A stretch of 64,000 bases of DNA from Gloeophyllum trabeum ATCC 11539 (lineage: Eukaryota > Basidiomycota > Agaricomycetes > Gloeophyllales > Gloeophyllaceae), in contig NW_006920418.1 of assembly GCF_000344685.1 (NCBI RefSeq), positions 1,109,714 through 1,173,713 on the forward strand. Direction: 5' to 3'. The notes below the pieces were generated by a model. It was not told where the DNA came from, searched no databases, and worked only from the letters and a program-made list of their open reading frames with translations. Positions within the stretch are counted from its first letter, which is position 1. The number at the start of each line of letters is the position of its first letter. This document shows positions 34,774 to 46,261 of this stretch, one piece after another. The translations under genes were made by a program, and so were the position numbers.

Positions 34774-34780
34774 TATAAAA
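34774..34780 (+). promoter_or_regulatory. TATA box of hydrophobin 4
   Basis: TATAAAA, 82 bp upstream of the ATG at 34856, in the context aaaaggtataaaagcccc. Confidence 0.75.
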
Positions 34781-34855
34781 GCCCCTCACCCAACCCTCAT
34801 CTTCATCGAACTCAGCAGCAGTCCTACCCAGCACCCAAGCCTCACAAACACCGAC

Positions 34856-35305
34856 ATGTTCTCGAAGCTCTCCTTCGCAGTCGCCAGCGCCCTCGCCGTC
34901 CTTGCGGCCGCCACCGGGACCGAGCCCGCGGGCCAGTGCGCGACGGGCAACCTGCAATGCTGCAACAGCGTGCAGAGCGCGAGCGACCCCGCCGCGGCGA
35001 CGCTGCTCGGGTCCCTCGGCATTGCCGTGCAGAGCGTCACGGGCCTCGTCGGCTTGACGTGCTCGCCGATTGGCGTGGTTGCGGTTGGGAGCGGTGATGC
35101 CTGGTGCGTGGATTCGTTTTGGTGGGATGAGTGTGGTGGGCTGACGTGCGCACTTTGTAGCTCTGCGAACCCTGTGTGCTGCTCGGACAATTCTTATGGT
35201 GGGCTGCCTCCCGGGATAGGGTGGCGTTATACGTATGCCTTGATTGCTGACTCGCTTCGTGTAGGCGGTCTCGTCTCCATCGGCTGTGTCCCGGCCACCC
35301 TCTAG
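34856..35305 (+). CDS. Class I hydrophobin 4 of the cluster
   Basis: Exons 34856-35103, 35161-35198 and 35265-35305 give 108 residues. Signal peptide [15 protein letters not shown], then [23 protein letters not shown], the split Cys5 (DA-C-SANP), [10 protein letters not shown] and the end [10 protein letters not shown]. The coding part is more GC-rich than in the other three, with C/G at most third positions, suggesting high expression or longer residence at this site. A long antisense frame (34649-35479) is a shadow produced by this GC bias. Confidence 0.95.
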   Translation: MFSKLSFAVASALAVLAAATGTEPAGQCATGNLQCCNSVQSASDPAAATLLGSLGIAVQSVTGLVGLTCSPIGVVAVGSGDAWCVDSFWWDECGGLTCALCSSANPVCCSDNSYGGLPPGIGWRYTYALIADSLRVGGLVSIGCVPATL

Positions 35306-36457
35306 GGTGGGAGTCAATGTACAGGCACAGCGGCTTGGAGAGCTGGTCAATTGCAAGGTGGCGAGATGGTCATTTATTCGGACACGGCGGAAGATGGTTG
35401 TGTAGGACCTGTTGTTTCTGAATATTACTTGCTGTCGTGCTGGAACTCTTTTGCGTGATTCAGATATTTGCTTTCTCACCCGGCAACTGCACTAGTGCAT
35501 GCTCTGCCATTAGCGCGCACACGCTTCGTATACCATTATCTACGACGCTAGGGACTGCCCTTCTGTGTGCCACTCGCGAGTCCCCCAGCGAAATTTCACG
35601 GGCGAAAATACGTCACGATTTATAGAATATTCTGAAAAGAAAATCGTTCTGTGGGCGGGAGAGGCTTACAGGCAGCAATTGATGAAACAGGGTATTGGAT
35701 GATGACGTTGTATGTATGAACGATCGAAAACATGAAAGCGTCAGAGCATGTGGATATCTTGCGGACGATGCATTGTGAAAGTATAATGGATGATCGCTGT
35801 CATGAGAGGAAAAGAAATGAACTATGAAAGAACCAGCCGTCGTGTGGGTAGCATGTGAAGCACAGAGAAGCTCTGCAGAACAAAGTTGAGGACGATCGGG
35901 GATCTTCCCCTCTGCTTCTTCAGGCCCGATCGCACAATCTAAATCCATAAAAGGGAATGGGTCTAGGCCGCAACGCCGGAGCGCACACCGCCCCGGCGGG
36001 AGAGTCCCGAGCACAACGCCGACGCAGAAATGAGGTTGCTCAATTTCTCCCGGAAAGGCCCATAAATATGTCGCGGGCGGGGGCTGTGCCTGGCTTACTC
36101 GCGCTGAGAACGCATGCCCCTGCGGCGACGTATACACTCTCTTTGCACTCGGACCATCTCCCTGATACACTTGTGCAGTGCACCCGCGGGGCGAGCTAAA
36201 GCCTAAGTCCGCGGTGATCACAAACAAGTGGCTGATCACTGGCACACGCTGAGCGAATAAACTCTAAAGTCTTCGTGAGTTCTGCGTTCATATGGCCCCT
36301 TCACATCCTCGACGCGGCGCATGATCTGCGCACGACGCCGTTATATATCCGGGCCTGCATGCACCTGCGACGCGTATACTAACCGCCGTCAGGTCGCATT
36401 CTTGAATACGCTCGTTACCCGTCATCGTCTGCATTCCTTGGAAACCGTCAATTAAAC
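35306..36457. other. Intergenic with an unsupported 210-codon minus frame
   Basis: A minus-strand frame at 35613-36245 is open for 210 codons (starting MPVISHLFVITADLGFSS) but shows no motif, signal or compositional support. It could be an orphan gene or chance. The right end is the promoter of the 36458 gene. Confidence 0.3.
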
Positions 36458-37419
36458 ATGGCCTACAACTACAAGTCGCGCACCGACGCGCCACCTTTCC
36501 TCCGCTTTCCCACCGCCGACTCGCCCTCCTCCCACGAGCACTTCCTCAGTCCATCCTCCGAGCACCGGGTCCGTGCGCACACGCTCGCGACATCGTCCAC
36601 TCCCCGGCGTCCCCCGCTGCTCTCGATTGGTTCTTTCCAGTATCTCCCTCTCGCCCCGTACCAGATGAGCCCGGATCGCTTCTCTCCTCCTGCAAGCGAC
36701 CTCCTTCCCGACGACCCCTTCGCCAGCCTCTCCCCTGGTCCCGAACTCGTCACCTTCGCCTCGGCGAACCAGTCACTTGTGTCCCTCGTCTCTCCGTCCA
36801 TGTCGACCACCACTCTTCAGCCTTTGTCGAGGTCGCGCTCCCCGACGCCCACCTTATCGCGTTGCTCGAGCCGCGAGGATGCGCCTGCTCCCAGGACACC
36901 CCAGTCCGTCATGCCGCAAACAAGGTCGTCCCTGTCTACGTCCGAGTCAGGGGATTCGGGAGACTACCCTAACGCAGTTCGCCGTCTGCCCGAGCTGCTC
37001 AAGTCTGCCCCGAGTACGACATCCCTGCGGTCCTTTGGGAAAATGAGCAAAGGTAATATCCTGAGGAAAAAGGTCCGTCTTCTAGTGGAAATCCGCATCT
37101 TGTCGTGTCTGACGATACTGCTGCATAGCTCAAGAAGGTCGATCCGCCGCCTCTGCCTTGGAACGCATCCGTCTACTCTGACGGGTCCGATGAAAAGGCC
37201 GACCTGCGTAGCCTGCAGTCGCGCACCGCTTCGCATGCCGCTCAGCGCCGGCCGTGGTATAACCGAGTATTGTCGAGATCCAACGCACCGGACAAGGCTC
37301 ACACCAATATATCAGCCCGACACGAAGTCGCGCCCGCCGTGCAGCTCAGGCCTATATCCAGGTTCGACGTAGACTTTGATCTCGAGCTCGACTTGAAGAC
37401 TTCGAGGATGCTTGCTTGA
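36458..37419 (+). CDS. Ser/Pro-rich, largely disordered 301-residue protein, unknown function
   Basis: Exons 36458-37072 and 37129-37419, joined at LRKK-LKKVDPPPLPWNAS, give 301 residues. Composition is rich in Ser, Pro and Thr with SP/TP sites (SRSRSPTPTLSRCSSRED), and there is a basic patch SFGKMSKGNILRKK just before the junction. The C-terminus is acidic and hydrophobic (RFDVDFDLELDLKTSRM). There are no membrane segments and no catalytic motif. The many possible phosphorylation sites suggest a regulatory or scaffold role, but this is inference. I do not recognise the family. Confidence 0.75.
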
Positions 37420-38018
37420 CCTGGGGGAAGTGCGATAAATGTAACAATCGGTTGGGCGAAGGTGGGAGGAATCTCTACATCCACTCGGGTGGCCTTGGCT
37501 GACGGATGGTTTCCAGAGTTCATCGAGTTCGCATTGTACCTACCATAATTTATTTGTTGTACATTGTTGTACTCGAGATGCACCTTTGCGAGTGTTTTGC
37601 CGTCCCTTTCATGCGTGATATTGGTGCCGTGGCTGGTCTACCCGGAGTTGCCATGCTCGCACCGCAATGGCAGTAACGACCCGGAAGCCCATAGCCAGAC
37701 CTGTCGGTCATATAAGCTGGCAATAACAATATCGGACCAGGAAGACGTAGGCGGACGTTTCCACGCGATCCCCTCCCGATGTAATGTAAGTTCGAATTCG
37801 TGGAAGGTGAAAGCGTGAGAACTCTCGGCAGGCTGAACTCGGACTGACACAGTCGAGCATGAAGTGTCTGAATCCGTTTCACGTCCCATTACGTATTTCC
37901 ACATGAACTCACCGCCAGAGGTGGGAGACTATATAGTACATGTACAAGTAACAATATCCACGCAAGTGGTAGCCTAGCAATCGAAGAACAAACCGGCATC
38001 TTAGGCTGCCAGAAAATA
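37420..38018. other. Intergenic, nothing recognised
   Basis: Short frames only, with no motifs. Confidence 0.4.
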
Positions 38019-38640
38019 TTAATTTGTCACTACAGACTCGCCGACCAGCACCATCGAACGCCCTGCTATCATAGCGTGGGCCAAAATGTCGAGGACGATC
38101 TCCTTCATTTTTCTCAATCCCTGCTCTGACAAGATGTCCACATCCCACTCTCGGCGGGAGCACGCGCGACGAAGGCTCGGGCCGTCGCACGGTTGGGGGT
38201 GGGGTGGGGGGATCTCATACGACGTCGCATCGCCGCCGCAGTAGACGCGCATGGAGGTGCCGAGGAGGCTGAGCGCTGAGGCTCCAGAGGCGCCCGGGAA
38301 CGGGGCATTCGTCGAGCATCAGCGCGTAATGCTCGCGCACCTGTCCGCGCGGTAGCGCAGTTCTGCGCATGCTTTTCGCGCCCAGCGGTCGTCCTGGAGA
38401 ACCGGTTTGCCGTCCTTGTCAAACGTAACGAAAACGACGAAGAATTGGAAGGACTCCCCGAAGTGGTAGTTCAGGAGCTTATCGTACGGCCCATAATAAC
38501 GGTTTCAAAGGTGTTTTTGGCGCGAGCGCGTTCGGAGATGGTGAGCAAGCCAGCCGACCAAGCGGTATCTTGCCTGAAAGGCATGCTTGGGAGAGATGTG
38601 GCCGGGGAACGAGAACAGCACAATAATATGTATTCGATGC
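38019..38640 (-). pseudogene. Remnant of a basidiomycete-specific protein gene, broken by stops and frame changes
   Basis: Protein-like blocks appear on the minus strand in changing frames: LNYHFGESFQFFVVFVTFDK near 38450, DGKPVLQDDRWARKACAELR near 38400, VREHYALMLDECPVPGRLWS near 38310, LSLLGTSMRVYCGG near 38250, and REWDVDILSEQGLRKMKEIV near 38120. Their order resembles the C-terminal part of orphan proteins common in Agaricomycetes, which end with a DILS-type helix. In-frame stops and at least one shift of frame without good splice sites lie between them. An intron-rich but functional gene cannot be fully excluded. Confidence 0.5.
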
Positions 38641-39122
38641 CATTCTTTACCCAAAGCGTAGTGATGTCATATATTATCTGATAGAAAGCGCTAGAGGACA
38701 AGAGAAGCAACGTTCAACGCAACAAGAGTTCCAGTCCCAAGCCAAGCCAAGGAGAAAAGATATCGATGCTATGATACAGTATAAGTAATTGAGACGGTCT
38801 GGTGGAGAGAGAACTAAGACGGTATGCAGGTAGTCCACGGGAAAGCGGAGTGCCCCAAGGAGAAAAGTGAAAACTGGAAACGAGCGGCAGTGACGACGAC
38901 AATGCGAGTCTAAATATTATGCTGCGGGATGGTAGGCGTGCAACAGGTCCACTGGTATTGTATTTGTAGTGTTGGGTAAGTGCGTCATAATGTCGTTCAC
39001 CAGTCATCACATATTCTATCCATTACTAGAGAACATGTCAGTCGACTATTCGACCGCATCACCAAGGAAGCTGCTCACTAAGAGTATCAGAGGGCCAGGA
39101 ATATCCAGAAACCGATAGGCTG
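38641..39122. other. Intergenic 3' flank of the casein kinase gene
   Basis: No coding signal. It should include the 3' untranslated region of the kinase. Confidence 0.4.
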
Positions 39123-41620
39123 TCATGCACGGCAGCAGAGCGCCGCCCAGAACCCTTTCTTCCTACCTTGGCCGTGGCCCTCCTCATCTTGCTCTCCAAG
39201 CCGCTGCATCTGTTCGCCGTAGGCGCCCACACCTCTTGAGCCAGGGTGAACGCCGGTCCCAGTGGTGGTCCCCTCCCTGGAGTTCGTGCCCGCTTTGCCT
39301 TGATTGCCATACAGGTAAGCATCGTTGCCATTCACAGCAGGGTTGGACCCGTTTAAGTTGCCATGAGACCCACCAGCGCCAGGTATACCTCCGGGCATGG
39401 GAGAAATCGGAGAGTTCCGTCCGTATGTGTTCGTACGGTACCCAGTAGGACTGGGAGCGGTAGCATAGGGATGAGGCGCAGATAGACCGTTCCCTGCACT
39501 GTCCCTGTCTCCCCGGGATATCTGCTGTTGGCTTGCACGTCGACTGGCGGGTGCTAAGGGCTGCACGCTAACATCTCCGCGAGAACCGGTTCTGCCCTCA
39601 TTGGTCGCAGGCCGGCGGCTGCTTCCCTTCACATGAGCAGGTGCAGGGCTAAGCATAAGTGGTGTGCCTGGTGAGCCGTCCTGGACTTGCTGACGAGACA
39701 TTCGTCTGTGCGCGTGATCACGATCACGGTCGCGTTCACGGTGCCTGTGTTCGCGGTGCTCTCGAGGTGAAGCATGCGCATGCGCCTGAGCCAACGCTTG
39801 TGATGACTGACAATTAAATCAGCAAACGAAGATAAAGGGACGAAAGAGGTCTTACACTGCTGGCTTCCCAACCCTTGCCGCCATTCAGGAGCATCCAGTC
39901 ATAGACGCCGTCGTCCTGCTCGCCAAGGGTCTTAAGCACCTTTTGGAAAAGGCCGCGCAGGAAGTCATAGTCCGGCTGCTCTTCGAAACCGAGCTTGCGG
40001 ACATAGTTCATATAAATAGCAAATTGCTCTGCAATCAAGATAATGAGCCATATTTCACAGTTACGAGGCGTTACGACCGCGCCCGTCAGTCACGTCCACA
40101 AGAAGTGGGATTCCAGACACGCTTCTTGTCAAACCAGATATTAGAGGGAGTGTCTCACCTGGGAAACCTTCACAGAGCTCCTCGATAGGAGTACTCTGCT
40201 TTTTCTCGCCGATCTTCTCGTACTTCTGCTTGTTCGTAGCAGCACGAAGTCCTTGCCAGGGAAGTCCTCCTCGCAGGAAATACATGAATACGTGACCGAG
40301 AGACTCTAGATCATCACGCCGCGACTGTTCGCGTCCAAGGTGGGTATTGATAGACATGTATCGTGCAGTGCCGGAGAGTGACTTGCGTTCGCGGTAAGGA
40401 ATATGTTGCTTAGTTTTGGGGTCGCGGTAGTGCTTCGCCATACCGAAGTCTGCAAAATCAGAGCTGTCAGTCCGGATGGCCTGACTTACGTCAAAAAGGG
40501 AACGGTGTAAAGGAAGACGAAAGGAGGCAGTGAAGGAGTAGTCCATGCGACAAAGTGCATGTCTGGCGAGCGACAGGCCTCGCCGTGCAACAGCCTATAT
40601 GTTACCCTCATCCGCAAGCCGGTGGCATGGCCACGTCAAAGGCAGGGCGGTAGCCAAACTAGAAAAAGGCGAGTGCCGACTAGCAGTGTCAGGTAGGCAC
40701 GCACCGATTATATGGATGACATTGGCGTTCTTGGTGCCGGGTACACCAATGAGGAAGTTATCCGGCTTGATATCCCGGTATATTAAAGACTTGTCATGAA
40801 TGGACTGGACACGAGTGATCTGATAGGACAGGAAGAGATCAGCAATGCAGAAGATGCTGTAAAGCCAGCGGAAAGGTGCTGTGGATGCTGTGAACGGCCA
40901 CAGGGAGGCGAAGGGCAATTCCCCGAACCTCTGTATCTCACCAAGAATACCAGGAAGACGGGAGGAGTCCCAAGGAACGTGCTGGCCAGATAGGAGCAGC
41001 ATGGCCTCTGCCGCCTTACGCTGGGGCGTATAACGGATATACTGAACGTACCATTTGTACAGCAGCCATGCAGACGGTCTTGATTGTGAACTTGCGTCCA
41101 CACATATCAAACAAGTCCTCCAAGTTAGGCCCTAATAGGTCAATAACCAGAACATTATGGAGGCCCTCTTGTCCAAAGTAGTGCGCCTTGGGAACACCAG
41201 CTGGAACATTGGCACCGGATATTACGACATTAGACGCTTAGACAATGACACGTATGTATGGCGACGTACGGGTGCCATTGAGCGTGCGGTAAGACCGGTA
41301 CTCGTCTCGTAATTGAGGTGCATCGGACTTTCGAGGTTCCTACGAGGACATGCTGAGATGTGAGTTCGCTGACAAGCGGGTGACACTCACAAACTTGATC
41401 GCAACGGGCTCATTTGTGAGCAAGTTGGTCCCTGCGTGTTAGAGACATTTTAGACATGAAGTCAAGCCAGTCCACTGCTCTGATTACCCTCGAAAACAAC
41501 TCCGAAAGAGCCTTCGCCAATCTTCTTTCCAACACGATAATGATTCCCCACAATCCCGTTTCCGGCAGCCGACTGGGATGAGTGCGGAGAGGAGGACGCA
41601 ATTACGTGCGGGGTGGACAT
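39123..41620 (-). CDS. Casein kinase 1, YCK (plasma-membrane) type
   Basis: Ser/Thr kinase in nutrient sensing, endocytosis and morphogenesis. The start at 41620 gives [16 protein letters not shown], then the glycine loop [13 protein letters not shown], split by an intron from [13 protein letters not shown], which carries the ATP-binding Lys. After further exons come the catalytic loop [32 protein letters not shown], and the CK1 signature [20 protein letters not shown] with [16 protein letters not shown]. The tail from about 39800 is rich in His, Arg, Gly and Ser ([19 protein letters not shown]) and ends [11 protein letters not shown]-terminal Cys pair is how yeast Yck1/2 are palmitoylated and anchored. 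At least eight introns are inferred; not all exon borders were fixed. Confidence 0.93.
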
Positions 41621-42816
41621 GGTGGTTGCTGTCAGACCCCGTCAGCCGGGAAAAAGGAAAGATATGCTGAAGAGAACGGAGGGGAGGGGGATAGAGAATA
41701 GTTGATGGCTCAGTACGCTAGCGAGCTGCCTGCTCCTGTAGCGAAGCCGCAACGGCGGACTTTGAATTCAGGCATCCGGCGCCCCACGTGGGCGCCTCCG
41801 GTCCGTGTCCTCGAGCTCCGCCACCGCCCTTCCTCCGTTCAAGTTGCCTCCGTTGGGAACGCCTCGTTGTATCCTGGCCTCTGTTTACTCTCGAAGCAAC
41901 ACTCTCGTGCATCTGCTCTAGCAAGCCCGGCTATCTTGGCTGAGGTAAAATGTAAAAGTCCGGGCGCTTTGGAAACAAGCTATCTACTCTATTCTGATTG
42001 ATTAGACCTGCGCTGCACCTGTACGATCGACGCCCGTAGGCTCTGCTATGCTCTATGGTTCCTACGTCAGCTAATCCTCCGACGTGTGCGGCTGGAGCAT
42101 TTCAGCGTTCAAGGCCTCGACACTCAAACAGCAGACCTTGGTTTACTAGTCAGACATACGGCACCACTTGTACTCACTCGTTTCTTCCAACGTAGAGTTT
42201 AGCCTGAAATTCTCGCGTCTGCCCATCGTTTGCTCATGGTTGCGCCAGGATAACCTGCGTCATGCCTTGTTCGGTTTCGTCAGCGCGAATCCTTGTGGTC
42301 TCTGTATTTCATCTGAGTCTCTGGATAAGCTGTTCGACTTTGAGACGCGTTTCAAGTTGCGTTTCAAAAACGTAAGGCCTTTCTGTCTCTCCACTTCTGC
42401 TTTCGAGGCCGTGTCCATTTCATGCATCGCACGGCCGCGATCCCAGTTGCATATATTGCATGTACGTGCGGTTTACGTGCGGCCCCAGTTGGTCCTGCTT
42501 GGTCTCCCGACTCGCGTCTCGTGTGAGTGACGGGTTCATGCGCAGCAAGTTTGCATTCCACAGTAGCGCAGTCGCAGGGATCCTGCAGCCTCTGTAGCGG
42601 GATAGCAGACCGTCTTCTTCTGCTGCCCACCTGGCTATAAGTCGTTTATGAGGCCGCTCTTATGCATATGGGTGGGCAAGTACTATATCCAGTATATGGA
42701 CCGACCACTGGCTTCTATTTCCGGAAGTGGACTTCGTGATTGCTGACGAGATTCGTGAAGGGGTTCTTCCATGAACCTCAGTATTCGTAGCTCGTTTGTA
42801 GCCTTGACTATCCCCG
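41621..42816. other. Divergent intergenic region
   Basis: Contains the kinase promoter. Plus frames at 41702-42001 and 42168-42530 lack motifs and are not called. Confidence 0.4.
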
Positions 42817-43605
42817 ATGAAGTTTCTTCAGCTCAACGAAGACATTCTAGCAGTTATCCTGCTTTTCGTTGACAATTCGTCAGCCAAGCAACTTTCGGTT
42901 ACCTGTCAAGCACTATTCCCCCTTGCCACCTGCCATCTCGTCCGCGCGCCCGCGTTTGCCCTCCATTCGGATCAAGTCCGCGCGTTTAAGCGGTTCTTGC
43001 TGTCAGACCGAGGCCGGATATGGATCCCGTACCTACGACGGATTGCAATCAGCAGCGAAGCCTGCCACAAACCAAGAGGCCTCGGCTCCGCAGAATTTCT
43101 CTATGCATCACTAGACTATGGGTTGCCCTCTGTGCTGGCGGAGATTATTGAAGAAGCACGAAACCTTGCGAGGATCGAGCTCTCCTACACCGAACACTTG
43201 TTAGTTCATGGACCACGTCTCAGGCGCGCCCTAGTCAACCACGGTGGAATCGAGAGCGTAACCTTCAGCGATGCAGGCCTCCTTGCCAAACGTACTCTTT
43301 CCGGGATGTCCCGTCTTCGCTCTGTGTCTCTGTCTACCACCTATCCCTCCGATGTCGTTACGGTTCTGGCACCTCACGCATCGACTCTGCGCAGTATCTT
43401 AATTGTCAACACGAATCCCCGTGCCTCCGCCACGGGTTATGAAGAGGACGCCGAGAAGACTCGTGCGGAAGAGACGATAGAGGTCCCGCAAGATATTTCC
43501 TTTCCGAACGTAACCGAAATGTGGATGTACCGTTTGTGCATGTCTGATGAGGACTTTGCGCGTGTATTCCCCAAGGCTCGTCGCTGCATTGCGTGCCAGG
43601 TATGA
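42817..43605 (+). CDS. F-box/leucine-rich-repeat-like protein, apparently truncated
   Basis: The frame starts MKFLQLNEDILAVILLFVDN, matching the degenerate F-box of basidiomycete orphan proteins (an L-x-x-D-I-L/V-x-x-I-L/F pattern followed by SVTCQALFPLATCHLV). Leucine-rich segments follow (LARIELSYTEHLLVHGPRLR and LRSVSLSTTYPSDVVTVLAP). Such proteins are usually 400-550 residues, but this frame ends after 262, at a point resembling a donor site (CAG|GTATGA). The next possible exon after 43651 quickly meets stops, so the gene is either truncated or continues through an exon I could not place. The role would be substrate selection for SCF ubiquitin ligase, by family analogy only. Confidence 0.6.
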   Translation: MKFLQLNEDILAVILLFVDNSSAKQLSVTCQALFPLATCHLVRAPAFALHSDQVRAFKRFLLSDRGRIWIPYLRRIAISSEACHKPRGLGSAEFLYASLDYGLPSVLAEIIEEARNLARIELSYTEHLLVHGPRLRRALVNHGGIESVTFSDAGLLAKRTLSGMSRLRSVSLSTTYPSDVVTVLAPHASTLRSILIVNTNPRASATGYEEDAEKTRAEETIEVPQDISFPNVTEMWMYRLCMSDEDFARVFPKARRCIACQV

Positions 43606-44086
43606 ATGTATTTAATATCGTTATGGTCCGGGAGTTCTGACATTTGTCCAGCCTGCCTGACCAGTGCAGCTGCCAGTTTCGTCTTACGTGTGGTCTTCTG
43701 TCTGCGTCCGTCGGAATTGCTTCGCTCATCGAGCCGTGCACCTACATCCCCGGCGCAGTATAATAGTGGTCGGATGTCTTCTACTAGCAAATGATGATGG
43801 GATACCATAAGAATCAATATGTTGATATCTTACAACTATTGACTTACTATACACTACAGAGCCCAGTCTATGCACAAGGAATTGGAGGATCGTCTACACG
43901 CAGTATGTAGTATGTACTCTTCAGAACTTCACGATTGCACGTCCGGTGACGTCATTGAGCTGTGACGTTATACATACAGTAGTATCCCAGCCACAAGCTA
44001 TTTGTACTTAACCTTTCGCCTTACCAGTATGATGTATACATATCCACCTTTGAACAGAATTTCTGTCAGTCCTCGTTCCAACTACG
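43606..44086. other. Intergenic, nothing recognised
   Basis: No motif-bearing frame. It holds the acetate kinase promoter. Confidence 0.4.
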
Positions 44087-45689
44087 ATGTCGGCCGAGCG
44101 CGCAAATAAGAAAGGCCTCATCCTCGCCGTCAACGCGGGGTCGTCATCTCTGAAGATTTCGCTCTTTCGACTTGCAGATGCCTTCGTGAAGAGCAGCCGC
44201 CTTCAATCTGGCATCGAGCCAGTGGAGTTGATCCTGACGTACTCTATCACGAATATCACAGCGCCGCCAGCAAAGGTTTCCCTTTCTTTTGCTTCTGACG
44301 CCTCCCAGAAGCCCATCAAGAATCAGGAAGTCGAGGGCGTGAAGGATCATTCTAGCGCGTTTGAGCACTTCCTGAAGAGTCTGAAGGAGCGAGGCATTAA
44401 GCAGGAAGAGATAGTAAATGTATGCCATCGTGTCGTACATGGAGGTGATTACTATGAGGCCGTGGTTATCTCAGACAAAACATACGACCATATTGAACGT
44501 TTGACGGACTTAGCGCCACTGTGAGTGACAAGGCCAGCTATTATGATCAGCGACTATGTTCTGATCGTGTTATAATACAATCAGGCATAACGGCTCTGCT
44601 CTATCGGTTATACAAGCATGCATCCAACAGCTTCGCAACGCGAACTCGATCGCGTACTTTGACTCCTCATTCCACAGGACGATGCCAGAGCATATAACCA
44701 GCTATGCCGTTAACCCCAAGGTGGCAAAGGAACGAGGGTTGAAGAAATACGGCTTCCATGGCCTGAGTTGTAGGTACCCTCTCCGTCAAACGTCAGCGAC
44801 ACCCCCTCACGGCGGCTTTTCCACAGATGCATTCATTCTGAGGACGGTAGCTAACTATCTCGGGAAGGTGCGTGACCTCTATTAGCGTGTATTCTCGGTG
44901 GGATAACTCTCCCCCCTCTTCAGCCCGAATCCCAGACGAACATAATAGCGGTTCACCTCGGCTCTGGCGCATCTGCCGTGGCTATCCGCAATGGGAAGTC
45001 ACTCGACACTTCTATGGGTCTAACGCCACTGTCTGGTCTACCTGGAGCCACCAGGTCCGGGATGGTCGACCCAAGTCTGATTTTCCACTACACCAACAAA
45101 GTGGGGAGGATGTCTCACAAGAAAGAGTATCAAGCTGGCGTGGGCGTGACTGAAGTAAGCATAGCACTTTCATGGTACTTACACCGTTGGCTGAATAGGT
45201 GGGCGTAGGCCGAAGAAATCTTGAACACCCAATCTGGATGGAAGGCATTGACGGGTACGACGAACTTTGCTGAGATCACGAGCTCGGATGCGCCCTCTCA
45301 CAAGCTGGCGTTCGAGCTCTTTACCGATAGGATCCTGGATTTCATCGGTGCCTACTTCGTGAAGCTCGGCGGAGACGTGGACGCGCTAGTCTTTGCAGGC
45401 GGAATAGGGGAGAAGAGCAAGGAACTGCGCGAGGCAGTCGGCAGAGGAACCGAGTGTCTGGGACTTCGAGTGGATCCGGAGAAAAACGGTAAAGTCGAGG
45501 ATGACGAGGACGCCGTCGTCGTGGATATTGGTGTCGCTGCGAAGGGGCAGCCGAAGAGGGTTCTGGTCTGCAGGACTGACGAGCAGGTGAGCATTCTAGT
45601 GAGCAATGGTATTTATGGGGTTGTCATGCTCGCATTTGCAGTTTGAAATGGCTCGGGAATGCGCTCTGAGCGAGAAGTTCTGGGAGTGA
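44087..45689 (+). CDS. ackA: Acetate kinase
   Basis: Interconverts acetyl phosphate and ADP with acetate and ATP. In fungi it is thought to act with phosphoketolase (Xfp). Exons 44087-44520, 44585-44769, 44827-44867, 44924-45154, 45209-45586 and 45642-45689 give 438 residues, the right size for the family. Signatures are [10 protein letters not shown] at the start, [10 protein letters not shown], the catalytic-Asp/His region [58 protein letters not shown] and [10 protein letters not shown]. The last exon adds only [15 protein letters not shown]. No mitochondrial or secretory signal is seen. No phosphoketolase gene is present in the window. Introns are 54-64 nt with standard borders. Confidence 0.95.
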
Positions 45690-46261
45690 GTCTGGCCGAA
45701 GAATCACGGAGGTCTCCTGTATAAATAGTCATGGAGCTCAAGGTGAGTAACAGGTCCAATTGTCGAAGCCCCAGCAATCTTATGTGATTGAATTGAAGTG
45801 GATATATGTACTGTAGGATGAATCGGGAAGGCCAGGAGCTCAGAGAGTCCGTCTCCGTGAACATAGCTTCACTCAGATTTTACGGACAGCTGGGCCTGTA
45901 ACGGACTGCGGCATCTGTGCGGCGGAACGGAACAAACGATAATTCAATACATACTGCTCATATTGGTGACACTGCTTTCAGGGGCATATTGGCGGTTCCG
46001 CAGTTCACCATTGACAGTGGGATGACATGAACCTGCATATTCGACAGTCACGAGATGGTAAGAGTGCACTAAAGAGTCTTCCTCAGCCTCAGCCTCCGGA
46101 GCTCTCGCATCTGTCAACATCAGACGCGGTACTGTATACATGCATATGATAAGAGTGCCGAAGTATATCTTGAAGCATAGCGGTGAACCTGAAGGCCATT
46201 CTCTCCTCTTGATTGCACCATTCAACTGCATAGCTCACCCTCAATTTCGGCCCAAACGAAC
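45690..46261. other. Intergenic, nothing recognised
   Basis: Between two plus-strand genes. No coding signal. Confidence 0.4.

Noticed and set aside
34649..35479. 276-codon minus-strand frame
   Set aside because: Shadow of hydrophobin 4 and its flanks caused by high GC.
35613..36245. 210-codon minus-strand frame as a gene
   Set aside because: No motif, signal peptide or splice support; kept only as a note in the intergenic entry.
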